From Dyadobacter sp. UC 10 (GTDB lineage Bacteria > Bacteroidota > Bacteroidia > Cytophagales > Spirosomataceae), in the NCBI RefSeq assembly GCF_008369915.1, contig NZ_VSRN01000001.1, positions 62,001 through 126,000 of the forward strand: DNA of 64,000 bases. The letters are read 5' to 3'. Positions 54,017 through 63,014 of this stretch are shown in pieces. Made by a program: the position numbers and the translations under genes. Each line of letters starts with the position of its first letter. Positions within the stretch are counted from its first letter, which is position 1. The notes below the pieces were generated by a model that saw nothing but the letters and a program-made list of their open reading frames with translations, made no database searches and had not been told where the DNA came from.

Positions 54017-55000
54017 CTATTTCATCAGGTAGCGTTTAATACTGATCCTGGCGCTTTTTTTATCGTTACTAACCGAATTCACATAGACGTACGCGCGGTA
54101 CTTTCCATCCTGCGTTTCCACCCACACGCCAGCTTCTGCGCGCATATTAATCGCATAATCAGGCGCCGAAGCAATATCGAGCTGCTGAAAATCCAGGTCA
54201 TCAATATATACGCCAAACTGCAACCTTGCCAGGTGAAAATCGCGCAGGTTCCAGACCTTTTGTACTTTGGTAGCCCGGTTCGCACCAGCCGGCAGGTTCA
54301 CGCCAGGCAGGTAAGTTTTGGCAGAAGGCGCAACAAGTCCGTGCGAAAAAGTAATATTTGGAATAGAACGGTACAAATACACCAGATCGATTTTAGATGC
54401 ATTTGCAGCTGCATCCGCCGCGCTGTAAACGGCCATATCTTCAATCGAGATGAATGCTTTGGAGCTATCCACAACATCAAGATCGAGCACCATGTCCATT
54501 TCGGCGACCTTGTAAGGCCCCATGGAATAGGTAACCGCCTGGCCGTTGCTGGCCTGGGCAGAGAATTTGAATGAAACCTCTTTTCCTCTCGCAGTAGATG
54601 GTATGCGGTAGGAATAGCGAAGCGTGGCCGCAGACGTATCTTTGGTAAATGCCACAGTCGTTTTCCCGCCGCTGTTTACCGACTTACTCCCTACTTCGAT
54701 ACCCACGTCCTCACCGCTTCCATTGGTGTAAAACGATCGGTTTTCCAGGAAGGTCGATTCTCCACCTGCAATGCTTGCTTCCACTTCTGCAGAGACCAGC
54801 TTGCCCATAGACTTTGGCAGCGCCATTGCATAAGCGAACTCGATATTCAATCCGACCAGGTTTGGCCCGAGCGTTCTTTTAATCACATCGTTTTGAAGTT
54901 CCTGTTTCAGTTCCGGTATTGCGTATTCTTCCTCTTGACAGGAAGACAGCGAAACCAGTCCGATCAGAACAAGGAAGTAATATAAATAGCTATGTTTCAT
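54017..55000 (-). CDS. PUL lipoprotein, DUF4466-like
   Basis: 327 residues with a lipoprotein signal (LVSLSSC, cysteine near 21) followed by acidic QEEEYAIPELKQ. The rest is beta-rich and resembles DUF4466-type proteins seen in PULs: GLNIEFAYAMALPKSMGKL at the start, RYSYRIPSTARGKEVSFKFS in the middle, and a C-terminal YAINMRAEAGVWVETQDGKY. By position, after SusD and a DUF5018-like protein, it is likely a surface glycan-binding protein. Binding has not been inferred from any specific residue. Confidence 0.65.
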   Translation of the reverse strand: MKHSYLYYFLVLIGLVSLSSCQEEEYAIPELKQELQNDVIKRTLGPNLVGLNIEFAYAMALPKSMGKLVSAEVEASIAGGESTFLENRSFYTNGSGEDVGIEVGSKSVNSGGKTTVAFTKDTSAATLRYSYRIPSTARGKEVSFKFSAQASNGQAVTYSMGPYKVAEMDMVLDLDVVDSSKAFISIEDMAVYSAADAAANASKIDLVYLYRSIPNITFSHGLVAPSAKTYLPGVNLPAGANRATKVQKVWNLRDFHLARLQFGVYIDDLDFQQLDIASAPDYAINMRAEAGVWVETQDGKYRAYVYVNSVSNDKKSARISIKRYLMK

Positions 55001-55018
55001 GATCTTGCTGTTAAAGGG

Positions 55019-55426
55019 TTACGGTTGTTGCACTGTAAGATTGACCGTGTATACTTTCCTGATTTTGCGGTTACCCGATACAACTGTATACTGCTTTGGA
55101 TTTGCCAGATCCGAAAAATCGACTTTTCCGGTGATCTTTGGGTCCAGCTTCGCATCAGTTACAAGTGAGAATTGCGGGTACAGGTTTTTCAGGTCTGTTC
55201 CATAAAACACCTTGACGTTGATCGTCTGAGCAGTGGTGTCAATCACTGCATTCTCAACTCTTACCGTTTGAAAATCAGGCCCGAGCAGCTCGAAGTTACT
55301 CACATAACACTGGCTGCGGGTGGTAATCAGCAGCCCGTCTTCATCCACAGGGAAATCTTCTTTGCAGGATACCAGCATACTGACGGTCAGTAGCATCGCT
55401 CCAATCCATTTGATATATTTTAGCAT
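55019..55426 (-). CDS. Small PUL lipoprotein, DUF5018-like
   Basis: 135 residues. Lipoprotein signal (VSMLVSC, cysteine near 21). A single immunoglobulin-like domain shows the DUF5018-style pattern: VENAVIDTTAQTINVKVFYG, TDLKNLYPQFSLVTDAKLDP, GKVDFSDLANPKQYTVVSG and KVYTVNLTV. Such domains are common spacers or glycan-binding modules in PUL lipoproteins. Here the domain stands alone between the SusD gene and the DUF4466-like gene. Confidence 0.7.
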   Translation of the reverse strand: MLKYIKWIGAMLLTVSMLVSCKEDFPVDEDGLLITTRSQCYVSNFELLGPDFQTVRVENAVIDTTAQTINVKVFYGTDLKNLYPQFSLVTDAKLDPKITGKVDFSDLANPKQYTVVSGNRKIRKVYTVNLTVQQP

Positions 55427-55469
55427 TTGAATTAAATATTAATGTTTTAGAAAATCGTCGCACAATAGC

Positions 55470-57308
55470 CTACAACCAGGGCGTATTCTGGGTCAGGTTC
55501 GGATTGCGGTCGCGTTCGCCCGGCGGAATCCGGAAAATGTAGTTTTGCTGGTAAGTACGCTCGGGTACGTTCTGGAAATACCTTTGCTGGTTGGCACCGT
55601 GCGTATCGATCCGCCACACCCCTTCGCTGTAAGGCGCTCCCCATACACGTTCCAATGCACGCCATCTGCGGAGATCAAACCCACGGTGGCCTTCACCCAA
55701 AAGCTCAACAATCCGCTCCTGCTCAATAGCTGCGAAAAATGCATCTGCCCCGGCTGTTTTGGCAGCGGTAAGCGCAGGGAGGTTTCCGCGGCGCCGTATC
55801 TTGTTCAGCAAAGCAATCGCCTCAGCAGTAGGACCTTTTACTGCATTGGAAGCTTCTGCGTACATCAGGTAAACATCCGCCAGGCGCATTACCGGGAAGT
55901 TGTAATCCCCCTCGCTGCGTCCCTGACCGGCATAATTGCGCAGGAACTTACGGAAGACGTAGCCAGAGTTGGTACCGTCGGTATTGTAGGTCGTGTACTT
56001 TACGCCATCAATGGTAACCGGCTGGTTCCAGGTTTTGTAGATATATGGAAGCCAACCCGTGGATTTCAGTGAAATCATACCCACACTTACTTCATAGTCC
56101 CACATGATGGAAGCTTTCATGCGGTAGTCCCGGTTCTTGTAGCTTTGTGGATTTACAGCAGAATTCAGCGCCGTACGGGCACCCGCGTCGACTGGGTTCA
56201 TAGGTACCATTTTCGGGGCAAAATCACCTGTTACCGTAGACTGATAGCGATCAGCGATCTCATACCGCGGCGCTACCCAAAGCTGTGACCCTTCGTGTGA
56301 ACGACCGGCGAAATCGCGCATCAGCTCTTCCCCCTGCCCTGTTCCAATACCTCCGTGCGTGAAACCCATGATGATTTCGGGATCGTTATTTGCAGCCGGA
56401 GTAAACAGGTAATAATAGTTCGGCAGCTTCTCAGCCTTGCCCAGTGAGTCAATCTCTCCCGGCTCTCCGTTGCGGAACAAAACCAGACCATAATCGTTGA
56501 TCACCGAGTTAAAGTCAGCAGCAGCGGCGGTGTAGGCAGCAGTTGCCGCATTGGCATCAGGCTTGAAGTTTTCCAGCTCGGGCCAGCCAAACCGGTTCCA
56601 GCAAGCCCAGTACAACTGCAGTTTTCCGCGGAATGCAAGTGCGGCAGGCTTTCCTGCGCGCCCGGCCCCCGGCGCTTTTGCAGGAAGTTTTTCATAAGCA
56701 TAGGTAAAATCCGCCATGATGGAATCCTTTACCTGCCCGATCGGCGTGCGCGTCAATGCGGATACGTCCGAGTTGGCTTCGACAATGTTGGTAAAGTAAG
56801 GCACATCTCCCCACATGGAAATAAGCCGGAAATAAACCATTCCCCGGAGCAGCCTGGCCTCGCCTACGATCGCTTCCAGCTTGGCTATCGACTCTGGCTT
56901 GGCAGTCAGCAACATGCGCTCAACATTCCTGATCACATAGTTTGTCCGGTTTACACCACCATACAGGTACCGGTACATTTTATCGAAATTATCGCCGTAG
57001 CCGGTTGGGTTATAGTCCCCGTTGTGATAAGCGTCGCCGAGGCGTAAATTTTCGTTGGTTGCACTGGTACCGCGGGTACGCACGTATTCGCCGTGCCCAT
57101 CCAGATAATAATCCCTGTCAAACAAAGGTCGCACGGATGCGTAGGCTCCGTTCAATGCAAATATTGCATCGTCTTCAGTTTTCCAGAATGCGTTTGCCGC
57201 CAGTTCCGTCGTAGGATCCTGCTGGAGCAGGTCTTCTACGCAAGAGCTCGCACCGAAAACAATCCCGGCGAGGGTGATAGCTGATAATATATGTTTGATT
57301 CTTTTCAT
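55470..57308 (-). CDS. SusD/RagB family outer-membrane lipoprotein (PUL)
   Basis: 612 residues. Lipoprotein signal (IVFGASSC, cysteine near 23) followed by LLQQDPTTELAANAFWKTEDDA, a classic SusD N-terminus. The core has EARLLRGMVYFRLISMWGDVPY and the C-terminal signature LADVYLMYAEASNA ... LLNKIRRRGNLPAL ... LLGEGHRGFDLRRW. It begins 11 bases after the SusC gene and provides the substrate-binding lid for that transporter. Confidence 0.95.
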   Translation of the reverse strand: MKRIKHILSAITLAGIVFGASSCVEDLLQQDPTTELAANAFWKTEDDAIFALNGAYASVRPLFDRDYYLDGHGEYVRTRGTSATNENLRLGDAYHNGDYNPTGYGDNFDKMYRYLYGGVNRTNYVIRNVERMLLTAKPESIAKLEAIVGEARLLRGMVYFRLISMWGDVPYFTNIVEANSDVSALTRTPIGQVKDSIMADFTYAYEKLPAKAPGAGRAGKPAALAFRGKLQLYWACWNRFGWPELENFKPDANAATAAYTAAAADFNSVINDYGLVLFRNGEPGEIDSLGKAEKLPNYYYLFTPAANNDPEIIMGFTHGGIGTGQGEELMRDFAGRSHEGSQLWVAPRYEIADRYQSTVTGDFAPKMVPMNPVDAGARTALNSAVNPQSYKNRDYRMKASIMWDYEVSVGMISLKSTGWLPYIYKTWNQPVTIDGVKYTTYNTDGTNSGYVFRKFLRNYAGQGRSEGDYNFPVMRLADVYLMYAEASNAVKGPTAEAIALLNKIRRRGNLPALTAAKTAGADAFFAAIEQERIVELLGEGHRGFDLRRWRALERVWGAPYSEGVWRIDTHGANQQRYFQNVPERTYQQNYIFRIPPGERDRNPNLTQNTPWL

Positions 57309-57319
57309 TGGAATAGCTT

Positions 57320-60300
57320 TTAGATTCCTATGTTGATACCAACTGAATAGGATTTGTTCAAAGGATATGCATCGCTTTTGTTGCCGGCTTTTTCCGGGTC
57401 AAGTCCGCGGAACTTGGTGATCGTGGCCAGGTTTTCTGTCGAGGCAAAAATGCGGAAGTTGCTAATGCCGAGCTTTTTCGTCAGCACTACAGGAAGATTG
57501 TATCCCAGCTGGATATTCTTTACCCGCAGATAGGAAAGGTTATCTAGCCAGAATGTGGTTTCTTCCCGGTTTGCATTTCCGTTCAGCCTCGGCCATTCAC
57601 CGTCACGGTTCTCCACAGACCAGGGGTTATCCCAGTGCGCTTGCGTAGATGCATAGCGCTGGTTTCCAATGCTGGTATTGTTGTAAATATTTATCCAGTA
57701 ATCCTTGCGACCGGAAGCTCCCTGTAAAAGGAATGTCAGATCAATACCACGCCAGGAAACATTACCGTTCAGGGCAAAGTTGGTAGTAGGGCGGTCGCGC
57801 TGCACTTTTGGGTAAGCCACTTTATCATCATCCGAGATCCTGCCGTCCCCGTTGATATCCTTCCGCAGGATATCCCCCGGCGACGCGCCCTGAGGGGTTG
57901 CATTGTACACATCCTGCCAGGTTTGGGCGATACCTGCATCCTGGTAAGTATAAAGGTAATGGTAAGGCATGTTCAGAAATGTATATCCTCTGGACAGAAA
58001 TTCATTCCAAACTTCCAGGTTGGTCCGGTTGAAAGAAGCATTTAACCCGAGGGTGTAGTTCACTGCACCCTTCCGGTCACGCCAGGTAAGATTACCTTCC
58101 ACGCCACGGTTGCGCAGGTTTCCGATGTTTTTCCTTGGCGCATCATAGGCCCCTGTCAGCAGGATCGACATTTCGGATGGCCGGTTCATGCCGGTAGTAA
58201 GGCGGTCGTAATAGTCGATCTCGGCGGTGAGGCGGTTATCCAGGAAGCCCAGGTCAAGACCCAGGTTGAAGACTTTGGTATTTTCCCAGGAGAGATCTCT
58301 GTTAACCAGTTTTTTGTTGATAAAACCCTTCACAATTCCCGCACTTACCATATAGTTGCTGGCAGCGAGCGTTGACTGCTGTTCGTAGCGATCTACCCCG
58401 CTGTTGTTTCCGAGGCTTCCATAAGAAGCGCGGATCTTTCCATTGGTCAGGAAACGATTGGTGTACTGGTTAATGAATGATTCCTCTGTAAACCGCCAGC
58501 CCACAGCCGCCGAGGGGAAAAATCCGAACTGACTGCCGGGAAGGAATTTCGAAGATCCATCCGACCGGAAATTTACTTCGAGCAGGTACCTGTCAAACGC
58601 TGCATAGTTGACGCGCCCGATGTAAGAACGCAAGCCTTCGGTTGAAGAATTACCGCCGGTAGATTGAATCTCGGTCAGCGCCGCATCGACCTCGCTCAGA
58701 GACGGATGAAGTCTGTCGTTCCTCGAAGTGGCCTGGTAGCGATCGTACCAGTACTCTTCACTGTACACAAACATTGCGCCCAATTCGTGGTTCTTGGCAA
58801 TGGTTGTATTGTAATTCAAACGCCCGTTCAGCAGGGTTTTGTAGCCTGTATTCGTAAAGTTACCTACTCCGGCATTGGCGCCCACATACACCCTGCTTCC
58901 GAACGAATTGGTCTGGAAGTTGTACGATTGATTAGGCGTATTTGCATTCCAGCGGAACTGGTTGAAGTAGTTGAGCGCGTAATCGATGCGGGCAGTCAGG
59001 CCTTTGATCGGCGTCCAGTCGAGATAAATGCTGGTATTGGCTTCCTGACGGTTCTGCCTGGTGAGCTGGTTTACATAAAGCGTATAGGGATTATAGGCCT
59101 GAGGATCTTCATTGTAGGCCATTACGCCACCATAATATCCGGTAACAGGATCGTAAGGCAAAATACCCGGAATAGCGTACTGCATATCAAATCCCGCTGT
59201 GTTGGTGGAAGCATCGTCTGTAAAGCCGTCTTCCAGCGCATAAGTCAGGTTCGACCAGTTACCATTGAATTTGATACCGGTGTTGATATTCTTCCTGATC
59301 TTATAATCGTAGTTGAAACGTGCATTATAGCGTTTGTAGTCATTATTGATCTGCAAACCCTTTTCGTTCATTAAACCAACGGAGATAAAGAAGTTGGACT
59401 TGTCGCCACCGCCGGACGAGGAAAGGTTATAGTTCTGCACCGAACCTGTACGCATGATCACATCCCACCAGTCGGTATTGGGATAGGCGACCGGATCGAT
59501 CAAACCAAGTGCCATCCACTGGTCAATCGTACCGTCTTTGAAGTTGAAGTTCGGGCGCAATGTATTCACCGCAGCTGCCCGCTGGTGAATCGTAAGCGTG
59601 CGCGGATAGTCGGCAAGAAAGTCATAAGCCCTGGTCGGGACCTGGACGCCGTAGTTTCCCGAAAAGTTGATGGTTGCCTTTTCCTGGCCTTTCCCGGATT
59701 TGGTGGTGATCAAAATGACACCATTTGCCGCCCTCGAACCATAAACAGAAGAAGAAGTCGCATCTTTCAGGATTGAAACCGACTCTATATCGTTCATATT
59801 CAGTCGGTTGACATCCACATCCGGCATCCCGTCGACTACCACGAGCGGGCTGGCATTGTTGACAGTACCAAGTCCGCGGATCACAAGCGACGCATTATTG
59901 CGGCCCGCCATACCCGAATTCTGGTTCACCGCCAGACCTGGAACCAGTCCCTGAAGACCCGAAGAAACATTGCTGAGCGCCCGATTGGTAATTTTGTCGT
60001 CGATCGTAATCGCCGAAACTGCGCCGGTCACATTCACTTTCTTCTGCGTTCCGTAACCGACTACGACCACTTCGTCCAGCGATTTGTCTTCGGGCGCGAG
60101 CTGGATGGTAATTGCAGTGCGGTTGTCGACTGTTGCCTCCTGGGAAATGTAGCCGATAAAACTGAAAGTAAGCACCGAAGAGGCGCCGGCAACCGTAATT
60201 GTGTAGTCTCCGTCGGGATTGGTGGTCGTTCCGTTGGAGGTACCTTTTTCGATCACATTCACACCAGGAAGGCCGACACCTTTTTCATCGGTTACCTTAC

Positions 60301-60445
60301 CGGTAACAGTGACGGCAACTTTTGCTTCCCGACCTGCGCGTGTCATCGTGCCACTTTTTGCTTCGATGTGAAAGCCCGGACACAGCCATATTCCTGACAT
60401 GACCGCGAGACTAACCCACCGAATGCGCGTAGAGGATTTTTTCAT
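57320..60445 (-). CDS. SusC/RagA-type TonB-dependent transporter (PUL)
   Basis: 1041 residues. The signal-like N-terminus (RIRWVSLAVMSGIWLCPGF) is followed by a carboxypeptidase-regulatory-like domain (about 45-125, GKVTDEKGVGLPGVNVIEKG), the TonB-box-like LDEVVVVGYG, a plug (SGLQGLVPGLAVNQNSG, VVDGMPDVDVNRLN, GSRAANGVILITTKSG) and a barrel ending in SVGINIGI. No STN domain is present. It heads a seven-gene minus-strand PUL with the lyase-type enzymes. No dedicated regulator gene adjoins the PUL. Confidence 0.95.
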   Translation of the reverse strand: MKKSSTRIRWVSLAVMSGIWLCPGFHIEAKSGTMTRAGREAKVAVTVTGKVTDEKGVGLPGVNVIEKGTSNGTTTNPDGDYTITVAGASSVLTFSFIGYISQEATVDNRTAITIQLAPEDKSLDEVVVVGYGTQKKVNVTGAVSAITIDDKITNRALSNVSSGLQGLVPGLAVNQNSGMAGRNNASLVIRGLGTVNNASPLVVVDGMPDVDVNRLNMNDIESVSILKDATSSSVYGSRAANGVILITTKSGKGQEKATINFSGNYGVQVPTRAYDFLADYPRTLTIHQRAAAVNTLRPNFNFKDGTIDQWMALGLIDPVAYPNTDWWDVIMRTGSVQNYNLSSSGGGDKSNFFISVGLMNEKGLQINNDYKRYNARFNYDYKIRKNINTGIKFNGNWSNLTYALEDGFTDDASTNTAGFDMQYAIPGILPYDPVTGYYGGVMAYNEDPQAYNPYTLYVNQLTRQNRQEANTSIYLDWTPIKGLTARIDYALNYFNQFRWNANTPNQSYNFQTNSFGSRVYVGANAGVGNFTNTGYKTLLNGRLNYNTTIAKNHELGAMFVYSEEYWYDRYQATSRNDRLHPSLSEVDAALTEIQSTGGNSSTEGLRSYIGRVNYAAFDRYLLEVNFRSDGSSKFLPGSQFGFFPSAAVGWRFTEESFINQYTNRFLTNGKIRASYGSLGNNSGVDRYEQQSTLAASNYMVSAGIVKGFINKKLVNRDLSWENTKVFNLGLDLGFLDNRLTAEIDYYDRLTTGMNRPSEMSILLTGAYDAPRKNIGNLRNRGVEGNLTWRDRKGAVNYTLGLNASFNRTNLEVWNEFLSRGYTFLNMPYHYLYTYQDAGIAQTWQDVYNATPQGASPGDILRKDINGDGRISDDDKVAYPKVQRDRPTTNFALNGNVSWRGIDLTFLLQGASGRKDYWINIYNNTSIGNQRYASTQAHWDNPWSVENRDGEWPRLNGNANREETTFWLDNLSYLRVKNIQLGYNLPVVLTKKLGISNFRIFASTENLATITKFRGLDPEKAGNKSDAYPLNKSYSVGINIGI

Positions 60446-60529
60446 AGGGGTTAAGTTTAGTTTAAGAGAACAGATATGTATCTCCCAGTGACGTAAACCT
60501 CAACCCCGTACCATTACTATTTTCCTAAA

Positions 60530-60545
60530 AATTATCCGAATAATT
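60530..60545 (-). promoter_or_regulatory. Dyad AATTAT-CCGA-ATAATT upstream of the PUL
   Basis: A 6-bp perfect inverted repeat with a 4-base centre about 90 bases upstream of the PUL susC start, in AT-rich DNA without a TAnnTTTG match. It is a possible operator for an unlinked regulator. Confidence 0.3.
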
Positions 60546-60609
60546 TTATAATAAATGGATAAGTAATTGTGAATGAACCTATGATCGGCCCAATATTCGC
60601 GCTTTTTAA

Positions 60610-62289
60610 CTACACCCCAACCCCAAGTGCAGCTCTCCCCTTTTTCTTCTCTAAAACCTTGAAAGGCTTCGCTTCCAGCTTTACGCGGCGATAGGCAAAG
60701 GCACAGCAGGCCGACAGCACCAGGAACAGTGCGTCGATGAAGAAAATATCGAATGCACCCTGCTGCCAGGTTGTCCACATCCAAAGTCCCGTAGAGATAC
60801 CATTGGCAAGAGGCACACCCAGGCATAGTACAACCGACAAAAGCAGCGTCTGGCGGTTCATGAGCGGGAAGTTCCTTCGGATGATGAAATATAGCGACAG
60901 AATCAGCCAGCTGTAAAAGTAGGTATGGTAAATGGCCGACTGGTCTACTTTGGGCAGCACTTTCAGCATAATGAATGTAAATGCAGTCACGGGTAACATG
61001 CTCAGGCAAGCCGCAAGGAACACATTGCTGGCCCAGAAGTTGAACTTGCGCTTATGCGCCTCGGTTGCCACCTTATCGCGGGCCACAAACCAGATCAGAA
61101 TGCCCGAAATGATCACCGCGCAGCCCATTAAACCTAAAATAAAGAACACAATACGCAGCGGCTTGCCACCGAAATCGCCGAAATGCAGGTGAAATACGAG
61201 GCTTTTCACGCCATCGATATAATTGCCTCCGTCGACAGGCGACTTTTGCGCCAGCATTTTACCAGAAGCTACTTCTACGTGCACCAGTCCCGATCCGGCA
61301 AAGTTAGTTTCCGGGTTGGGCTTCGACTCCACGCTGACCTGCATACTTTCATCCATATAATTACGGATCGCCACGCGGGTGATCTCGCTTCCCTTCCATT
61401 TATTTTGCCATTCAGATACAAATGCATCCAGGTCAAAACCGGCTTTCATGGGCTTGTAAGTGTATTCAGCGGTCATACTGCGGTTGTATTGCAGACTTTC
61501 ATAGAGTTTGTCCGAATTTCCCTCGTAAAGCAGGTCGGTGAATGGCGCCAGGATCACATAGTTGACGATCAGCACCACGCCGGTCACGGCGAAAACGAGC
61601 TGAAAAGGGAATCCGATCACACCCAGTACAGTATGCATGTCCGTCCAGACCGTCTTCCATTTACTGACGGGCCTGAACACAAAGAAGTTTGATTTGATCT
61701 TGTCCCAATGCAGCAGCAAACCAGTAATCAATGCAAAAAGGAACAGAAACGAGACGATACCGGCGATCAGATAGCCAAAGGGTGTACCGATATCGAAGGG
61801 AAATACCTGATTGAGCTGGGCAAGGAAATGCAGACGGTACAGGAACTCGCCCATATCATAAGCCTCGGAATAATCCCCGGCGGCCTTCTGATCGGTAAAG
61901 CTGTACAGAAAATAAGCCGAATCGTCATCGCCGCCCCTTCTGCCCCTTCCTTTTCGCTTGCCTTCCCTTTTCGGCTTTGGCTTTGGCTTGGTAACGGTGG
62001 TATCCGAAGAAGCGGTCATACTCACGTAAGTCCCCTGACCCTGCCGCTGAACATAAAAATCAAAATTACGGCCCAGCAGGTTGTGCTTGCCAGCCAGCGA
62101 ATCGATAACGGGATTGAACTTTTGTACCGGATGCTGCGCGACGATCGATTTCCCTTTTTGCCAGGCTGAAATATCATCCTTAAAAAAAGAAAAAGACCCC
62201 GCGAAAAAGATCACATACAATATCGCAGCAATGATGATCCCGCTGATCGTGTGGGTATGAAAATAGATGTTGTATTTCCTAAGATCCAT
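60610..62289 (-). CDS. PepSY-associated membrane protein, siderophore/iron-linked
   Basis: 559 residues. Membrane helices lie near 13-32 (TISGIIIAAILYVIFFAGSF), 170-192, 225-250 and 370-400, with further helices in the C-terminal 130 residues. Periplasmic PepSY regions are present, one containing ASGKMLAQKSPVDGGNYIDG. The conserved HxHT at 11-13 (YFHTHT), the WTDMHTVLGVIGFPFQL block and SLVFHLHFGDFGGKPLRI are typical of PepSY_TM proteins, some of which reduce ferric siderophores. A basic Lys/Arg/Pro/Gly stretch (about 100-120) is unusual. Its start overlaps the DUF3649-like gene by 11 bases. Confidence 0.88.
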   Translation of the reverse strand: MDLRKYNIYFHTHTISGIIIAAILYVIFFAGSFSFFKDDISAWQKGKSIVAQHPVQKFNPVIDSLAGKHNLLGRNFDFYVQRQGQGTYVSMTASSDTTVTKPKPKPKREGKRKGRGRRGGDDDSAYFLYSFTDQKAAGDYSEAYDMGEFLYRLHFLAQLNQVFPFDIGTPFGYLIAGIVSFLFLFALITGLLLHWDKIKSNFFVFRPVSKWKTVWTDMHTVLGVIGFPFQLVFAVTGVVLIVNYVILAPFTDLLYEGNSDKLYESLQYNRSMTAEYTYKPMKAGFDLDAFVSEWQNKWKGSEITRVAIRNYMDESMQVSVESKPNPETNFAGSGLVHVEVASGKMLAQKSPVDGGNYIDGVKSLVFHLHFGDFGGKPLRIVFFILGLMGCAVIISGILIWFVARDKVATEAHKRKFNFWASNVFLAACLSMLPVTAFTFIMLKVLPKVDQSAIYHTYFYSWLILSLYFIIRRNFPLMNRQTLLLSVVLCLGVPLANGISTGLWMWTTWQQGAFDIFFIDALFLVLSACCAFAYRRVKLEAKPFKVLEKKKGRAALGVGV

Positions 62290-62578
62290 GATTGAGGTTG
62301 AATTTCAGCAGGTAAGGCAATGAAAACACAAGGCTAAGAATAATGTAAAGCGCCCAGACGCGCCAGACATTGCGTGCGATGAAAGCATAGAGCAGCAAAA
62401 ATGCCCACAGTATGTAACCCGTGAAATAGGCGGTAATGATCACGTTTTCTTTTGGCAAAAAGGCCGTAAAAAAGAGGTGCAGGCTCATCATCACGGCGTA
62501 GCCCCCTACTGATCCGGCGAGGATCTTGCTCAGGCGCAGCCAGGGTGAGCGGGTCAGGTACTTTTTGTTGGCAGGCAT
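62279..62578 (-). CDS. Small membrane protein, DUF3649-like
   Basis: 99 residues with three membrane helices: SKILAGSVGGYAVMMSLHLFF, VIITAYFTGYILWAFLLLYA and WALYIILSLVFSLPYLL. The GGYA block followed by an LP-type loop and a FIARNVWRVW segment matches DUF3649 proteins, which accompany PepSY_TM and DUF3325 in iron-uptake clusters. It begins three bases after the DUF3325-like gene and overlaps the PepSY gene, so the three are co-translated. Confidence 0.75.
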   Translation of the reverse strand: MPANKKYLTRSPWLRLSKILAGSVGGYAVMMSLHLFFTAFLPKENVIITAYFTGYILWAFLLLYAFIARNVWRVWALYIILSLVFSLPYLLKFNLNHGS

Positions 62579-62581
62579 AGG

Positions 62582-62914
62582 TCAGTAAATGATCAGTTCA
62601 AGCGCAAGCGCGCATATATAGAGTATTGTAATGCTTTTGATACCGAAGTAGGGGAATGGAAAAAACAGGACGGAAACTGATCCGGCGGTCATCAGAATAA
62701 CTATTGCCGCAAAAATCCCGCTGCCCAGACCCAATTGCACTACACATAGCGCCGTTGCTGCGAGAAACAGCGCAAAAGCGGCATACCGGCAATAAGCAGG
62801 AGAAGATGCCAATCCGGACATGATCCGGTTTTTATCCGGCCACGAGATCCGCCCGGAGGTATTCATCCACAGAATGAAACCGCTCAGAAAAAGTAAACAA
62901 ATGGTACTGAACAT
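62582..62914 (-). CDS. Small membrane protein, DUF3325-like
   Basis: 110 residues with three to four helices (STICLLFLSGFILWM, YAAFALFLAATALCVVQLGL, FAAIVILMTAGSVSVLFF, ILYICALALELIIY). Size, the conserved Arg/Trp-rich loop (GRISWPDKNRI) and position ahead of DUF3649 and PepSY_TM genes support DUF3325. The role in iron acquisition is inferred from neighbourhood only. Confidence 0.7.
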   Translation of the reverse strand: MFSTICLLFLSGFILWMNTSGRISWPDKNRIMSGLASSPAYCRYAAFALFLAATALCVVQLGLGSGIFAAIVILMTAGSVSVLFFPFPYFGIKSITILYICALALELIIY

Positions 62915-63014
62915 TACTATTATTATTCAGAATAATTAAAAATACAATGCAAGGTAGATACGCGCCGCCGATTTTGGATGGTCGAACCGAAAATCTTTCA
63001 GGCAAAAATGTTTT

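Noticed and set aside
60500-61009. 169-codon minus-strand frame at the end of the PepSY gene
   Set aside because: It is an out-of-frame shadow of the PepSY C-terminus with no recognisable features.
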